Source: JAEUHM01 sp964538625 (GTDB taxonomy: Bacteria > Verrucomicrobiota > Verrucomicrobiia > Verrucomicrobiales > Verrucomicrobiaceae). Taken from it: a stretch of DNA of 64,000 nt. Below, in pieces: positions 51,142 to 59,744 of this stretch. The position numbers and the translations under genes are program-made. A model generated the notes under the pieces. The model was not told the DNA's origin. It worked only from the letters and a program-made list of their open reading frames with translations, and ran no database searches. The DNA lies in NCBI GenBank assembly GCA_964538625.1, contig CAZIGH010000012.1, positions 1 to 64,000 on the forward strand, given 5' to 3'. How positions within the stretch are numbered: position 1 is the stretch's first letter; each line of letters starts with the position of its first letter.

Positions 51142-52146
51142 TCACACCCGCGGTGGCAGGTTCCACTGCGCGGGCGGCGAAAGCGGACGAGATGAAACGG
51201 GTGCCTCCGCGACCAACGGACGCGAGGGCTGTGTTGCCTGCGAGAAGGCGAAGGCGAGCGCCGCATTCAGATCCTCCAGTGTGGCCTGCTCCATCCTGGG
51301 GTCTGCGGCCACCTCACGTGCCATCTGACGTGCAGGCGGAAGCTCGGCAGCGGGCCTCACGGCACCGGAAACCGGAGCTGGCATGGCGACTTGGCCAGTG
51401 AGGGATGGAGGCACGACGGGCACCGATAGAGGGCGGGAAAGCGGCGCGGAGACCTGCGGCGGCGGCAGTACGGGTGCATGCTGTGCCGCCGGCTCCGGCG
51501 CCACCGTCGTGAACGCCGTCTGGAAGCTCATCATCTGCGGTGGCACCGTAGGCATCACCAGCGGCCGTGAGGCGGCGGGCGGCGGTGGCAGCGGGGCCGA
51601 CATGGGTACCTGTGCCTGAAGCGGAACAGAAAACGGGGAGACCGCAGGAGCTTCACTGAAGTCTGGCAGGCGATCCGGAAAGACCTCAGACATCGGCATG
51701 GGCGCGGGCGTAACGGGCACCTTGTGAAGAAGCGCTTCCTGCAACCCCTGCAATGCAGCCAGTACTGGCTCAGGGGTGGGGGGCGGCGGCGGCGGCGGCG
51801 CTGGTGGATCGTATGCAACCACCGGTGCCGGTGGAGAGGCCATCTGCGGCGCGGCATAAGTGGGCGGCTGTGGCAAAGGTGGAGGAAGAGGTGCGGCAGC
51901 CGGTGCTGGAGGTGCTACGGCCAAAGGTTGGGCTTCAACGAGGCTCTGTTGCTCAGCTTCTGCGAGCACCTGACGCAGGCCATGCATTTCTGCCAAGTGA
52001 GCATCCAGTGCGCGCACGACTTGGTCCCGAGTGTGAAGCAGGGCCATCGTAGCCGCATCGAGCCTGCTGCGAAGGGACATGGCCGGAACCGGCGACTCCG
52101 AGGGGGAGGCGAAGGGTGGAACAGCGGACTCGGAGGAGGTGTTCAT
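51142..52146 (-). CDS. Proline/alanine-rich protein of unknown function
   Basis: 334 aa from the ATG at 52146. Residues about 25-70 form a helix (LRSRLDAATMALLHTRDQVV and AHLAEMHGLRQVLAEAEQQS) that could be a coiled coil. The remaining three quarters is low-complexity Pro/Ala/Val with runs such as PPPPPPP and PAPAAAPLPPPLPQ. There is no signal peptide or membrane segment. The last 50 residues have a repeated-looking ADPRMEQATLEDLNAALAFA helix. It may be a scaffold or a cell-structure protein; no family was recognised. A palindrome 24 bp upstream could control it. Confidence 0.55.
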   Translation of the reverse strand: MNTSSESAVPPFASPSESPVPAMSLRSRLDAATMALLHTRDQVVRALDAHLAEMHGLRQVLAEAEQQSLVEAQPLAVAPPAPAAAPLPPPLPQPPTYAAPQMASPPAPVVAYDPPAPPPPPPPTPEPVLAALQGLQEALLHKVPVTPAPMPMSEVFPDRLPDFSEAPAVSPFSVPLQAQVPMSAPLPPPPAASRPLVMPTVPPQMMSFQTAFTTVAPEPAAQHAPVLPPPQVSAPLSRPLSVPVVPPSLTGQVAMPAPVSGAVRPAAELPPARQMAREVAADPRMEQATLEDLNAALAFAFSQATQPSRPLVAEAPVSSRPLSPPAQWNLPPRV

Positions 52147-52169
52147 GAGCTTGATGTTTGTAAAACAAA

Positions 52170-52184
52170 GTATTTCATAAATAC
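52170..52184. promoter_or_regulatory. Palindrome upstream of the proline-rich gene
   Basis: GTATTT-CAT-AAATAC, perfect 6-bp arms with a 3-bp centre, 24-38 bp before the ATG at 52146, in an AT-rich leader. The position fits an operator or an element overlapping the -10 region. Confidence 0.4.
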
Positions 52185-52236
52185 CATAATCAAGCAAGCG
52201 ATTTTGTTGAGTTTTGTTTACACTTTAGTCGCATTT

Positions 52237-52512
52237 CCCCCCCCCGGAGCCTCGGCAAGGTGCTGCCGACCGGAGGATCACTCTGCCATCGGCAAGGCCG
52301 GAGGACAGACCTCCGTGATCCGTCAGCGGGCAGCGAGTTCCCTTTGTGAGCTAGGTTGAACTGCTCACGAGGCCGCAGGTTCGCGAGTGGGGAACGTCTG
52401 TGAGCCGCCGACCGAACGAAGGATCATCTCACAAATCTGGAGATCCATTGCGGGTTCATCACCGACGCCACACCTGAATCCGAAGGACGTGGCATTTTCT
52501 GCAAGGCGCCAC
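52237..52512 (+). other. Repeat-rich non-coding stretch, candidate structured RNA
   Basis: No gene fits here. It begins with a run of nine C (52237-52245). Paired elements: GGATCAC (52274 on) with GTGATCC (52315 on) enclosing GGAGG/CCTCC; GTGAGC at 52346-52351 with GCTCAC at 52363-52368; and TTTGTGAG (52343) with CTCACAAA (52428). Direct repeats include CGGCAAGG twice and CCGACCG...GGATCA twice. A possible promoter (TTGTTG then TTTAGT) precedes it. It was not matched to tRNA, RNase P, SRP or 6S motifs known to me. The strand is a guess. Confidence 0.4.
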
Positions 52513-52515
52513 GGG

Positions 52516-52556
52516 AAAAAGGACTGGTTGCTGGGTTTCGCCCCAGCAGGGAGTCC
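52516..52556 (-). terminator. Intrinsic terminator overlapping the stop of the 289-aa gene
   Basis: Minus strand: GGACT...CTGGG loop CCCAG...AGTCC. The arms GGACT at 52521-52525 and AGTCC at 52552-52556 are joined by a strong CTGGG/CCCAG inner stem, then five T (52516-52520). The stem reaches into the stop codon of the gene at 52556. Confidence 0.75.
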
Positions 52557-53425
52557 TAGGATCCCACCGTTTCCTCAATGATTTTGGTGAAGGTCTTCGC
52601 CTTTTCGTAGAGAGCAGACACTTCCTCTTTGGAGAGTTCCTTGCCCTCTGGCACATCCACAAGAACCATGAGGTCCGCCAAGCCATCTCGCAGCTTCTGA
52701 ACGACGGGGAGTTTTTGTGCTTTTTCACTGAGCGTTTCGAGGCTGGCGAGGAAGTATTCCGTGATGTCTCTGCGGGCGAGGTTGCGGGTTTTGTCGGGGT
52801 GGTAGTTGTCGTTCACCGCTTTGGTGGCGATGTGGAAGGCACGAAGCCAACCTCCGAGGCTGACGAGGTGGGCCATGTCCACGTCTCTGAGCTGAACCAT
52901 CTCAGCCTCGACGTCGAACTGGGTCTTGGTGAGTTCCGTGCGAAGCTTTTTCCAGTCACCGGTGATGCTCTGCTCCAGAAGGCTCTGGCTGTGGCGGTTC
53001 ATGCGCGTGCCTGCTCCGAGGACCTTGGCGTGCTTGAGGAGGGCGCGGCCAATGTTGTCCATCTCCTCCACCTTCTCGCACTGGACGACGAGAAAGCCGT
53101 CTGCGATGAGAGTGCCCAAGCTTAGCGACACGGCGACACGGTCCGTGGGCGTCTTTGAAGGGATGGAGCGCTGGAGGCGGTCGTAAGAGAGGGTGCCCAG
53201 GGTATCGAGCAGCTCAAAGATGGCTTCGATGGAAGGCGTGGTGATGCCATTGACGCCGAACTCCTCACGCAGATGCTCATCTCCCAGAAGGTCTTCCGGA
53301 ATCTCGGCACGCCTCACCTCCACGGCTTCGGCGGGTTTGGCATTTTTGTCGGCGGAGGGAGCACCCTCCTGGGCCGCCAGACACGGTGCGAGAAGAAGCG
53401 CTAAGAGAGGACGGGACGTTTTCAC
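52556..53425 (-). CDS. Secreted protein of unknown function
   Basis: 289 aa from a GTG at 53425, which gives the signal peptide VKTSRPLLALLLAPCLAAQ. The longer open frame upstream has no in-frame ATG near a signal and is Cys/Arg-rich, unlike a protein N-terminus. The mature part is helical and charged: EIPEDLLGDEHLREEFGVNG, FELLDTLGTLSYDRLQ, TDRVAVSLSLGTLIADGFLV and a long helical C-terminus. No family was recognised, although several Verrucomicrobiota proteins share this general character. It diverges from the glycosyltransferase gene. Confidence 0.6.
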   Translation of the reverse strand: MKTSRPLLALLLAPCLAAQEGAPSADKNAKPAEAVEVRRAEIPEDLLGDEHLREEFGVNGITTPSIEAIFELLDTLGTLSYDRLQRSIPSKTPTDRVAVSLSLGTLIADGFLVVQCEKVEEMDNIGRALLKHAKVLGAGTRMNRHSQSLLEQSITGDWKKLRTELTKTQFDVEAEMVQLRDVDMAHLVSLGGWLRAFHIATKAVNDNYHPDKTRNLARRDITEYFLASLETLSEKAQKLPVVQKLRDGLADLMVLVDVPEGKELSKEEVSALYEKAKTFTKIIEETVGS

Positions 53426-53609
53426 AGCGGCAATGTAGAGGCGAGTGCGGCCTTTTCCAGTAGCAGAACGGAAAGAAATGCAGCCTGTGACGGCACACCT
53501 AGCGGCAGGCGGGAGGTTCGCGCCCCGAACTGCTGAACATTTGCAACTTGACGGCTCATAGCGCATGAGGATGGATGTAGGTTCTCGCTACGCCTCCTGA
53601 CAACCCTCT

Positions 53610-55094
53610 ATGCTCGACTGGGACCGCTCTATTTGGCTCATTAGTTATGTCCTAGTATTTGCTGGGTTGTCGCTATTCGGGTTTCACCGGCTGAAGGTTC
53701 TTTATCTGTTCTGGAAGCACCGTCGCGAGGCGCCACAACCGTATGCGCAGTTCCCGGAGTGGCCTCACATCACCGTGCAGCTGCCTACGTTCAATGAGAT
53801 GCATGTGGTGGAGAGGCTGCTTGAGGCAGTGGCGGCCTTTGATTATCCTAGGGACAAATTGCAGATTCAGGTGCTGGATGACTCCACGGACGAGTCTGCT
53901 GAGCTAAGCCGACGTTTGAGTGAGGAGTTGGCTGCAAAGGGATTCGACATTGAGTTTCGCCACCGCACGAACCGTGTTGGGTTCAAGGCCGGGGCGCTCG
54001 ATGAGGCTATGCCCACGGCAAAGGGAGAGTTCATCGCTATCTTCGATGCGGACTTCGTACCCCCGCCGGATTTGCTCAAGAAGATGATTCATTACTTCAC
54101 GGATCACACGGTAGGGCTGGTGCAGGCGCGCTGGGGACACATGAACAAGGACTTCTCTCTTCTGACCCGGCTGCAAGCGATCTTTCTTGACGGTCACTTG
54201 GTGCTGGAGCAGACCGCTCGCAGTCGGCATGGCGAGTTCATTAACTTCAATGGCACGGCCGGCATCTGGCGGAAGCAGGCCATCGTGGACGCGGGCGGGT
54301 GGCATCACGACACGCTCACCGAGGATCTGGATCTGAGCTACCGTGCGCAGCTGCTCGGCTACCGGTTCATTTATTTGAAGGATGTGGTGGTGCCTGCTGA
54401 GCTGCCGCCAGACATGGATGGCTTCAAGAGCCAGCAGCACCGCTGGACGAAGGGTTCCATCCAGGTGTGCAAAAAGATCCTGGCTGACGTTTGGAACTCT
54501 GACGCGCCCTTCCTGCTGAAGCTGGAGGCCACGGCGCATCTGACTTCCAACTTCGCCTACCTGCTCACGCTCTGCACCGTCATCCTCATGTATCCGGCGA
54601 ACTTCATTCTCGAGACTTCCTGGGCGAAGGCGGTCTTTGTGGACCTGCCGGTGTTCTTCTTCGCATCGCTCTCCGTCATCATCTTTTACCTCACGGCGCA
54701 GGCGGCGCAGCCAAAAGGCTCCTGGTTGAAGACGCTGCCCTACCTGCCGCCACTCCTCGCCCTGGGCATAGGCATGAGCATCAACAATGGCCGCGCCGTA
54801 CTGGAGGCTCTGATGGGTCAAGAGTCTGAGTTCGTTCGCACGCCGAAGTATGGGGTCCAGTCCAGGGCTGAGGCCAAGAAGAAGTCCTGGAAGTATGCCA
54901 GTCCCAAGTCCGTAGTGTTGTGGATTGAGGTCACCTTGGCACTCTACTTTGGTGCCATGCTGCTGCTTGCCGCCTCCCGCGGGCAGTGGCTGTCTCTTCC
55001 CTTCCTGGGTTTGTTTTTCTTCGGGTTCGCCTACGTGTCATGCAGTTCGCTGCTGAAGCGCTGGAGCATGAACACCACTTCCACGCCAGCCTGA
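53610..55094 (+). CDS. Processive family 2 glycosyltransferase (beta-glycan synthase type)
   Basis: 494 aa. An N-terminal membrane helix (about 8-28), a cytosolic GT2 domain, then four to five helices (about 305-480). Catalytic motifs of processive synthases: PTFNEMHVVERLL, VLDDSTDES (first D), IFDADFVPP (DxD), TEDLDLSYR (TED) and QQHRWTKGS (QxxRW). Substrate specificity cannot be seen; the closest general layout is CslA/mannan- or glucan-type synthases. No BcsB, PilZ or export gene is adjacent, so it may act alone. The AEC gene follows after 10 bp. Confidence 0.9.
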   Translation: MLDWDRSIWLISYVLVFAGLSLFGFHRLKVLYLFWKHRREAPQPYAQFPEWPHITVQLPTFNEMHVVERLLEAVAAFDYPRDKLQIQVLDDSTDESAELSRRLSEELAAKGFDIEFRHRTNRVGFKAGALDEAMPTAKGEFIAIFDADFVPPPDLLKKMIHYFTDHTVGLVQARWGHMNKDFSLLTRLQAIFLDGHLVLEQTARSRHGEFINFNGTAGIWRKQAIVDAGGWHHDTLTEDLDLSYRAQLLGYRFIYLKDVVVPAELPPDMDGFKSQQHRWTKGSIQVCKKILADVWNSDAPFLLKLEATAHLTSNFAYLLTLCTVILMYPANFILETSWAKAVFVDLPVFFFASLSVIIFYLTAQAAQPKGSWLKTLPYLPPLLALGIGMSINNGRAVLEALMGQESEFVRTPKYGVQSRAEAKKKSWKYASPKSVVLWIEVTLALYFGAMLLLAASRGQWLSLPFLGLFFFGFAYVSCSSLLKRWSMNTTSTPA

Positions 55095-55104
55095 CACCGA
55101 AGCC

Positions 55105-56052
55105 GTGCAGGAGCTGGATTATCAAACCATCATCTACGCGGTCATTCCGGTTTACCTGACCATGATCGCGGGTGCGGGTGCACGGCGCTTTGGCATCCTG
55201 CCGCCGGAGGCGGATGCAGGACTCATGCGCGTGGCGGTGAATCTGCTTTTTCCCTGTCTGATCATCGAGCGCATCGTGGGCAATGAAGCGGTGATGAATC
55301 CTCTGCGGGTGGCTGGGGCGGCTGGTCTGGGCTTTGCCTTAGTGGCGGTGGGTGTGCTGGTGGCCTATTACGCAGCGCCGCTGCTCGGGCTGAGAGTGGG
55401 CCAGGGGCGACGGGCCTTCGGCGTGTCGGTGGGCATCCAGAACTACGGCTTCGTGGCCATTCCTGTGCTGACCGCCCTGTTCCCCGGCAAGGAAACGCTG
55501 GGGGTCATGTTCACTTTCACGCTCGGGGTGGAGCTGGCGGTGTGGCTGCTCGGCGTTGGGATGCTGACCGGGGTCAACCGCTCCACATGGAAGGCCGCCA
55601 TCAACGGACCTGTCATCACCATCCTCTCTGCCTTGACCATGAACTTTCTCGGACTGGGCAGCATCATCCCGGGGCCGGTGCACACGCTGCTGAACAACCT
55701 GGGGAACTGCTCCGTACCACTGAGCGTGCTACTCATCGGTGCGACCATTCATGATCTGCTGGGCAAGGAGCGCTTCAGCTGGCCTGTCGCCATAGGTAGC
55801 GCCGTGCTGAGGCTGGTAGTGCTGCCGTTCGGCTTCATCGCCTGCGCGGCGCTGCTCCCTCTCACCGTGGAGATGAAGCGCGTGCTCATCGTCCAGGGAG
55901 CCATGCCTTCCGCCGTTTTTGCCATCGTCCTCACCCGCATGTATGGCGGTCACACCGTCACGGCCATTCAAGTCATCGTAGCCACCACGGTGGCAAGTCT
56001 GGTCGCTACTCCATGGCTGATCGCCTCAGGCGTGAGATGGCTCGGTTTGTAA
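55105..56052 (+). CDS. AEC-family (auxin efflux carrier type) permease
   Basis: 315 aa with about ten hydrophobic helices. It begins at a GTG 10 bp after the glycosyltransferase stop. Family features: MIAGAGARRFGILPPEADAGL and LLFPCLIIERIV at the start, IQNYGFVAIPVLTALFP in the centre, a middle hydrophilic region and QGAMPSAVFAIVLTRMYGG in the second half. Members transport malate, malonate or other carboxylates. The last 27 bp overlap the end of mtnA on the other strand. Confidence 0.87.
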   Translation: MQELDYQTIIYAVIPVYLTMIAGAGARRFGILPPEADAGLMRVAVNLLFPCLIIERIVGNEAVMNPLRVAGAAGLGFALVAVGVLVAYYAAPLLGLRVGQGRRAFGVSVGIQNYGFVAIPVLTALFPGKETLGVMFTFTLGVELAVWLLGVGMLTGVNRSTWKAAINGPVITILSALTMNFLGLGSIIPGPVHTLLNNLGNCSVPLSVLLIGATIHDLLGKERFSWPVAIGSAVLRLVVLPFGFIACAALLPLTVEMKRVLIVQGAMPSAVFAIVLTRMYGGHTVTAIQVIVATTVASLVATPWLIASGVRWLGL

Positions 56053-57138
56053 CAGGCCCAGCCCACGCAGCCCAGCCTCGCTGGCTTCACAAACACCACG
56101 CGGGAAAATCAATCCGCTGATCAATCTCGCGGGTGTCACATCGAATGCCGGGTTGGCCGCAGTGGATGGTTCGGGGATGATTCGTAGTTCACAAAGGTGT
56201 CCGTCTTTATCCAGACCATCGACGTGGGTGACTTCCCTCGGGCTGCGTTCCTCAATGGGGATTTCTTTCACTCCGTCGGCCAAGGAGACATCAAGCGTGG
56301 ACTCCGGCAGTGCGACGTAGAATGGCACTGCGTTGTCCCTTGCTGCAAGTGCCTTGAGATAGGTGCCTATTTTGTTCGCTGCATCTCCTTGTCTGGTGAC
56401 GCGGTCCGCACCGGTGATGACCACGTCCACCAGCCCGTGCTGCATGAGGTGGCCTCCGCTGTTGTCACAGATGACGGTATGGGGCACGCCCTGCTGTGCG
56501 AGTTCCCAAGCGGTGAGGCGGGCTCCCTGATTGCGGGGCCGCGTCTCATCCACCCAGACGTGCAGCGGTATGCCCGCCTCATGTGCGGCGTAGATCGGTG
56601 CGGTAGCCGAACCATGATCCACGAAGGCCAGCCAGCCTGCATTGCAATGGGTGAGAATGTTCACCGGCTTGCCAGGCTTCCCTTCCGCAAGAGTTGCGAT
56701 GAGTTTCAACCCATGCCTGCCTAAGGAAGCGCAGGCCGCCACGCTCTCTTCAGCGATTTGACAGGCAAGTGCATGAGACAGCGCAGTCCAGCCAGCCGCT
56801 GGCGAACTCTCGAGTGCAATCAGCATGCGACGCACCGCCCAGGCCAGGTCAGCTGCCGTGGGTCGGGTCGCTATCAACAATGCGGCAGAGGCCCGCAGCC
56901 GCTCCAGTGATCCGCCACTCTCGACTGCGGCGAGATACATTCCGAACGCCGCTGTGACTCCGATGCACCCCGCTCCCCGCACCGCCATGTCTCTGATGGC
57001 ATGAGCCGTGTCTGCAACATTGCGAAGCTGCATGATCTCATAGCGCCAGGGCAGTTTTCGCTGGTCGATGATATGCACCACCCCGTCCTCAGCGTGGTGG
57101 CTCCAAATGGTGCGGGTGGGACTTCCGTTTACAAGCAT
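56026..57138 (-). CDS. mtnA: Methylthioribose-1-phosphate isomerase
   Basis: 370 aa from the ATG at 57138 (MLVNGSPTRTIWSH, the family start); an in-frame ATG at 57165 is an alternative. Converts 5-methylthioribose-1-phosphate to the ribulose form in methionine salvage. Seen: VVHIIDQRKLPW, MAVRGAGCIGVTAAFG, NILTHCNAGWLA with the catalytic Cys, VWVDETRPRNQGARLTAWEL and VITGADRVTRQGDAANKIGT with the catalytic Asp. No mtnB-D genes are nearby. It is the last gene of a minus-strand run after sprT and cysE. Confidence 0.94.
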   Translation of the reverse strand: MLVNGSPTRTIWSHHAEDGVVHIIDQRKLPWRYEIMQLRNVADTAHAIRDMAVRGAGCIGVTAAFGMYLAAVESGGSLERLRASAALLIATRPTAADLAWAVRRMLIALESSPAAGWTALSHALACQIAEESVAACASLGRHGLKLIATLAEGKPGKPVNILTHCNAGWLAFVDHGSATAPIYAAHEAGIPLHVWVDETRPRNQGARLTAWELAQQGVPHTVICDNSGGHLMQHGLVDVVITGADRVTRQGDAANKIGTYLKALAARDNAVPFYVALPESTLDVSLADGVKEIPIEERSPREVTHVDGLDKDGHLCELRIIPEPSTAANPAFDVTPARLISGLIFPRGVCEASEAGLRGLGLLQTEPSHA

Positions 57139-57232
57139 GCGGACACCCTGCCACTTCCAGCGCACCTTGTCTCAACTCAATCTCTGACCGGCATGGTGAG
57201 CATTGGACGACGCATCAGCTACGTGCCCGCAG

Positions 57233-57904
57233 CTACGTGGCAGCAGACGATTCCACCTTCTGGACACGCTGAAAACGGAAGCGCTCGTGGTAGTGGCCGT
57301 GGTTGTGCGTCCTGCAGCAGCTGAGGCAGGCGGTTGCCCGCTTGAACGGGCGCACACGCCTCACCACCACTTGGCAGGACGGGCACTGATAGAGCAGCCG
57401 ACGTTCGCGGCGGCTGCGCGGCAGAGGCAGGCGGTGATGAACAGCCTCATTGGGGATGCCCAGATCTTCGCAAGCCCGGCGCCACTCAGGACCATGTGGC
57501 TCGATGCGGCGCCGACCCGCGCGATGGTAAGCAATGAGGTGGGCCAGCTCATGCTTGAGCGTGCGATCCACCTGCCCGTCAAAGGCGACAAGGCGCGGAT
57601 TGAGCTCGATCCGCCAGGAGGGATAGGCCGCGTAACCAGCGGTGCTTTTCAGGCGCGGGTTCCACAGCACCTTCACTTGTGGCACACCGTCGGAAATGCC
57701 TAGGTCCAGAAGCATCTGCCGGGCCTGACCCTCCAGCTCCGCATCCGGGCCAGACTCAGGAAGCCGCACTTCCGGCTGCTCGTTCACCTCGTCCAGCGCA
57801 GTCGGCGCGGAAGCGGGCGGTGGCACGGTGGCACCAGGAAAGGCTTCCACCAAAAACTGGAAGAACTCCTGATGATATTCCATGCTGTCTGGCTGACCTC
57901 CCAT
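57233..57904 (-). CDS. SprT-like zinc metalloprotease-type protein
   Basis: 223 aa. The core has the HEXXH zinc motif in LKHELAHLIAYHRAG and the third ligand region HGPEWRRACEDLG. A treble-clef-like CPSC ... CLSCC pair closes the C-terminus (about 175-205). The N-terminal 60 residues are acidic and probably disordered. SprT-family proteins resemble Spartan-type proteases that act on DNA-protein crosslinks, but bacterial SprT has no proven substrate. It begins 12 bp after the cysE stop and precedes mtnA by 94 bp. Confidence 0.87.
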   Translation of the reverse strand: MGGQPDSMEYHQEFFQFLVEAFPGATVPPPASAPTALDEVNEQPEVRLPESGPDAELEGQARQMLLDLGISDGVPQVKVLWNPRLKSTAGYAAYPSWRIELNPRLVAFDGQVDRTLKHELAHLIAYHRAGRRRIEPHGPEWRRACEDLGIPNEAVHHRLPLPRSRRERRLLYQCPSCQVVVRRVRPFKRATACLSCCRTHNHGHYHERFRFQRVQKVESSAAT

Positions 57905-57916
57905 GGTTCGCTAAGA

Positions 57917-58813
57917 TCACGCGGCCGTTTTCTTGCCGTGACGCTTGTCACTGATGCGGTGCTCCTGGTCACCCAGCGCCAGAACGTGGTTGTCCGGAAC
58001 GCTTTCCATGAGGAAGACGCTCGCTCCTATGGTGCTTCCGTGGCCGATCATGGTATCTCCTCCGACGATGGTAGCATTCGCATACACCGTTACGTGGTTG
58101 CCCAGCGTGGGGTGGCGCTTCTTCCCGCGCAGTGCCTGGCCCGCAGCAAGTGACCGCGCCACAAGGCCCACGCCTTGATAAAGTTTCACATGGTGCCCTA
58201 TCTCGCACGTCTCTCCCACCACCACGCCAGTGCCGTGATCGATGAAAAAGTGGCTTCCTATCTGCGCCCCAGGGTGGATGTCAATACCGGTGCGCCCGTG
58301 AGCCCACTCCGTCATCATTCGTGGAATGAGCGGCACCTCGGCCTGATAGAGCACGTGGGCGAGCCTCTGTGTGGCGATGGCCTCAAGCCCCGGGTAAGCC
58401 AGCACGATCTCCTCAAAACTACGCGCCGCAGGGTCGCCTTCGAACGCCGCCTCCACGTCAGTATGGACCAGCTCACGCACTGCGGGCAACTGACGAAGGA
58501 AGTCACACACGACCGCATTGGCCTCGCTGCTGTTGTCCGCATCCGGATTCTTCAGCCTCAGACTGCGCTTCACCTCCACGCACAGCCGCTGGCGAGTCAT
58601 GGCCACGAGTTCGTTCGTCAGCATTTCGAGTTCATCTGACCCCACCGCCTCCTCGCTGAAGAAGCCGGGGAAGAGCAAGTGCAGCAAATCCTCGCAGATA
58701 GACGCCACGGCTTTCTTCGACGGCAGGTTCCCACAGTCCACGTGGTTGATGCCGCCACGTTCCCGGTACGACTCCATAAGAGCGCGAACGATATTTTCCT
58801 GGTGGCAATCCAT
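57917..58813 (-). CDS. cysE: Serine O-acetyltransferase
   Basis: 298 aa from the ATG at 58813. Acetylates serine with acetyl-CoA, the first step of cysteine synthesis. Residues about 1-140 are the N-terminal helical domain, longer than in E. coli CysE. It is followed by AHVLYQAEVPLIPRMMTEWA and the left-handed beta-helix: GIDIHPGAQIGSHFFIDHGT with the catalytic His, VVGETCEIGHHVKLYQGVGL, HPTLGNHVTVYANATIVGGD and IGHGSTIGASVFLMESVPDN. The layout (N-terminal extension plus SRPH/EpsC-like core) is that of EpsC/SrpH-type enzymes. It heads the cysE-sprT-mtnA run, so sulfur metabolism ties it to mtnA. Confidence 0.9.
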   Translation of the reverse strand: MDCHQENIVRALMESYRERGGINHVDCGNLPSKKAVASICEDLLHLLFPGFFSEEAVGSDELEMLTNELVAMTRQRLCVEVKRSLRLKNPDADNSSEANAVVCDFLRQLPAVRELVHTDVEAAFEGDPAARSFEEIVLAYPGLEAIATQRLAHVLYQAEVPLIPRMMTEWAHGRTGIDIHPGAQIGSHFFIDHGTGVVVGETCEIGHHVKLYQGVGLVARSLAAGQALRGKKRHPTLGNHVTVYANATIVGGDTMIGHGSTIGASVFLMESVPDNHVLALGDQEHRISDKRHGKKTAA

Positions 58814-58982
58814 GCGCTCATGATGCGAAGAAAAACAGGATTCGCAAATGTTCGTGACGAAAGCGAATGACTTGTTCAAGGCAAAAGAGTTGTGAACAAC
58901 CCAGCGCCTTTTATGGTCATGCACGGGCCCGTGCTTTTCGGGAACAAAACCGCCCCTGCGAGCGTCTCACCCTTTAGACAAC

Positions 58983-59720
58983 ATGAAGAAATCCAGTCCC
59001 ATCTCCGCAACTGTCGTGCTTGGCTTTGCAGCCCTCCTTGCCCTGGTGATTTTCATTGGTTGGAAGCTCAGTGGTCCAGCCGGCGGCTTGGCTGATGCAC
59101 CTCCGCCCCCGGCAGCACCACCGAAGCAGGAACCAGTCACTCCAGCGCAGCCCGCGCCGGTGAACCGTCCGCCGGCCCTCAACTCCACTCTCCCTCAGGT
59201 GGCAGTGGAGCAGCCGCCCGTGACCACGATGCAACAACAGCCCGCCAAGACTCCGGAGGAAGCAGCCGCAGAGGCCGCAGACTACAAAATCGGCATGATC
59301 ATCGAGCAGGAGCAGACACCCGAGGCGACGCGGGACAAGCTCTTGCTTCTTTTCCCCAACTTCACTCCCGTGGAGAAGGTGGCTGCGGCACCGCACATCG
59401 TGAACCTGACTGGTGACGAGGATCTGCCGAGGATGCTGCCCTTTCTGAAGAATCCGCTCACTCCACCAGAGGCGATGGAGTCCTTCTTCAACGACATGCT
59501 GAACCGCCCACCAGAACTCGGCTGGCCGGTGCTGGTAGAACTCATCGGCACACCCCGGCACCCAATGGCTGAGCGGGCAAAGGAAATCATGACCACCATT
59601 GTGGGCGAGGACTACGGGAACGATGTGAACAAATGGATGGAAGGACTCCGCGCCCAGCTCGAGCAGCAGGGCCTAGAGCTGCCACCGAGTGCGGGAGCAC
59701 CTGCTGCTCCGAAACCCTGA
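58983..59720 (+). CDS. Membrane-anchored protein of unknown function
   Basis: 245 aa. One N-terminal membrane helix (about 9-27, VVLGFAALLALVIFIGW) followed by a Pro/Ala-rich linker (about 38-90) and a helical soluble domain (about 95-230). The domain has repeated 'FL...L.P.E....LF' features (TPEATRDKLLLLFPNFTP and MLPFLKNPLTPPEAMESFF). The function is unknown. The end is again Pro/Ala-rich. folC begins 24 bp downstream, so co-transcription is likely. Confidence 0.55.
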   Translation: MKKSSPISATVVLGFAALLALVIFIGWKLSGPAGGLADAPPPPAAPPKQEPVTPAQPAPVNRPPALNSTLPQVAVEQPPVTTMQQQPAKTPEEAAAEAADYKIGMIIEQEQTPEATRDKLLLLFPNFTPVEKVAAAPHIVNLTGDEDLPRMLPFLKNPLTPPEAMESFFNDMLNRPPELGWPVLVELIGTPRHPMAERAKEIMTTIVGEDYGNDVNKWMEGLRAQLEQQGLELPPSAGAPAAPKP

Positions 59721-59744
59721 CGCCCACCATCGCCCCTCCCGACG

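Noticed and set aside
51740..51910. GCC/GGC-rich repeats as a CRISPR or tandem-repeat element
   Set aside because: They are proline and alanine codon runs inside the proline-rich gene; no spacer structure.
52372..52400. GCAGGTTCGCGAGTGGGG as a tRNA T-arm
   Set aside because: No acceptor stem, anticodon arm or CCA could be built around it.
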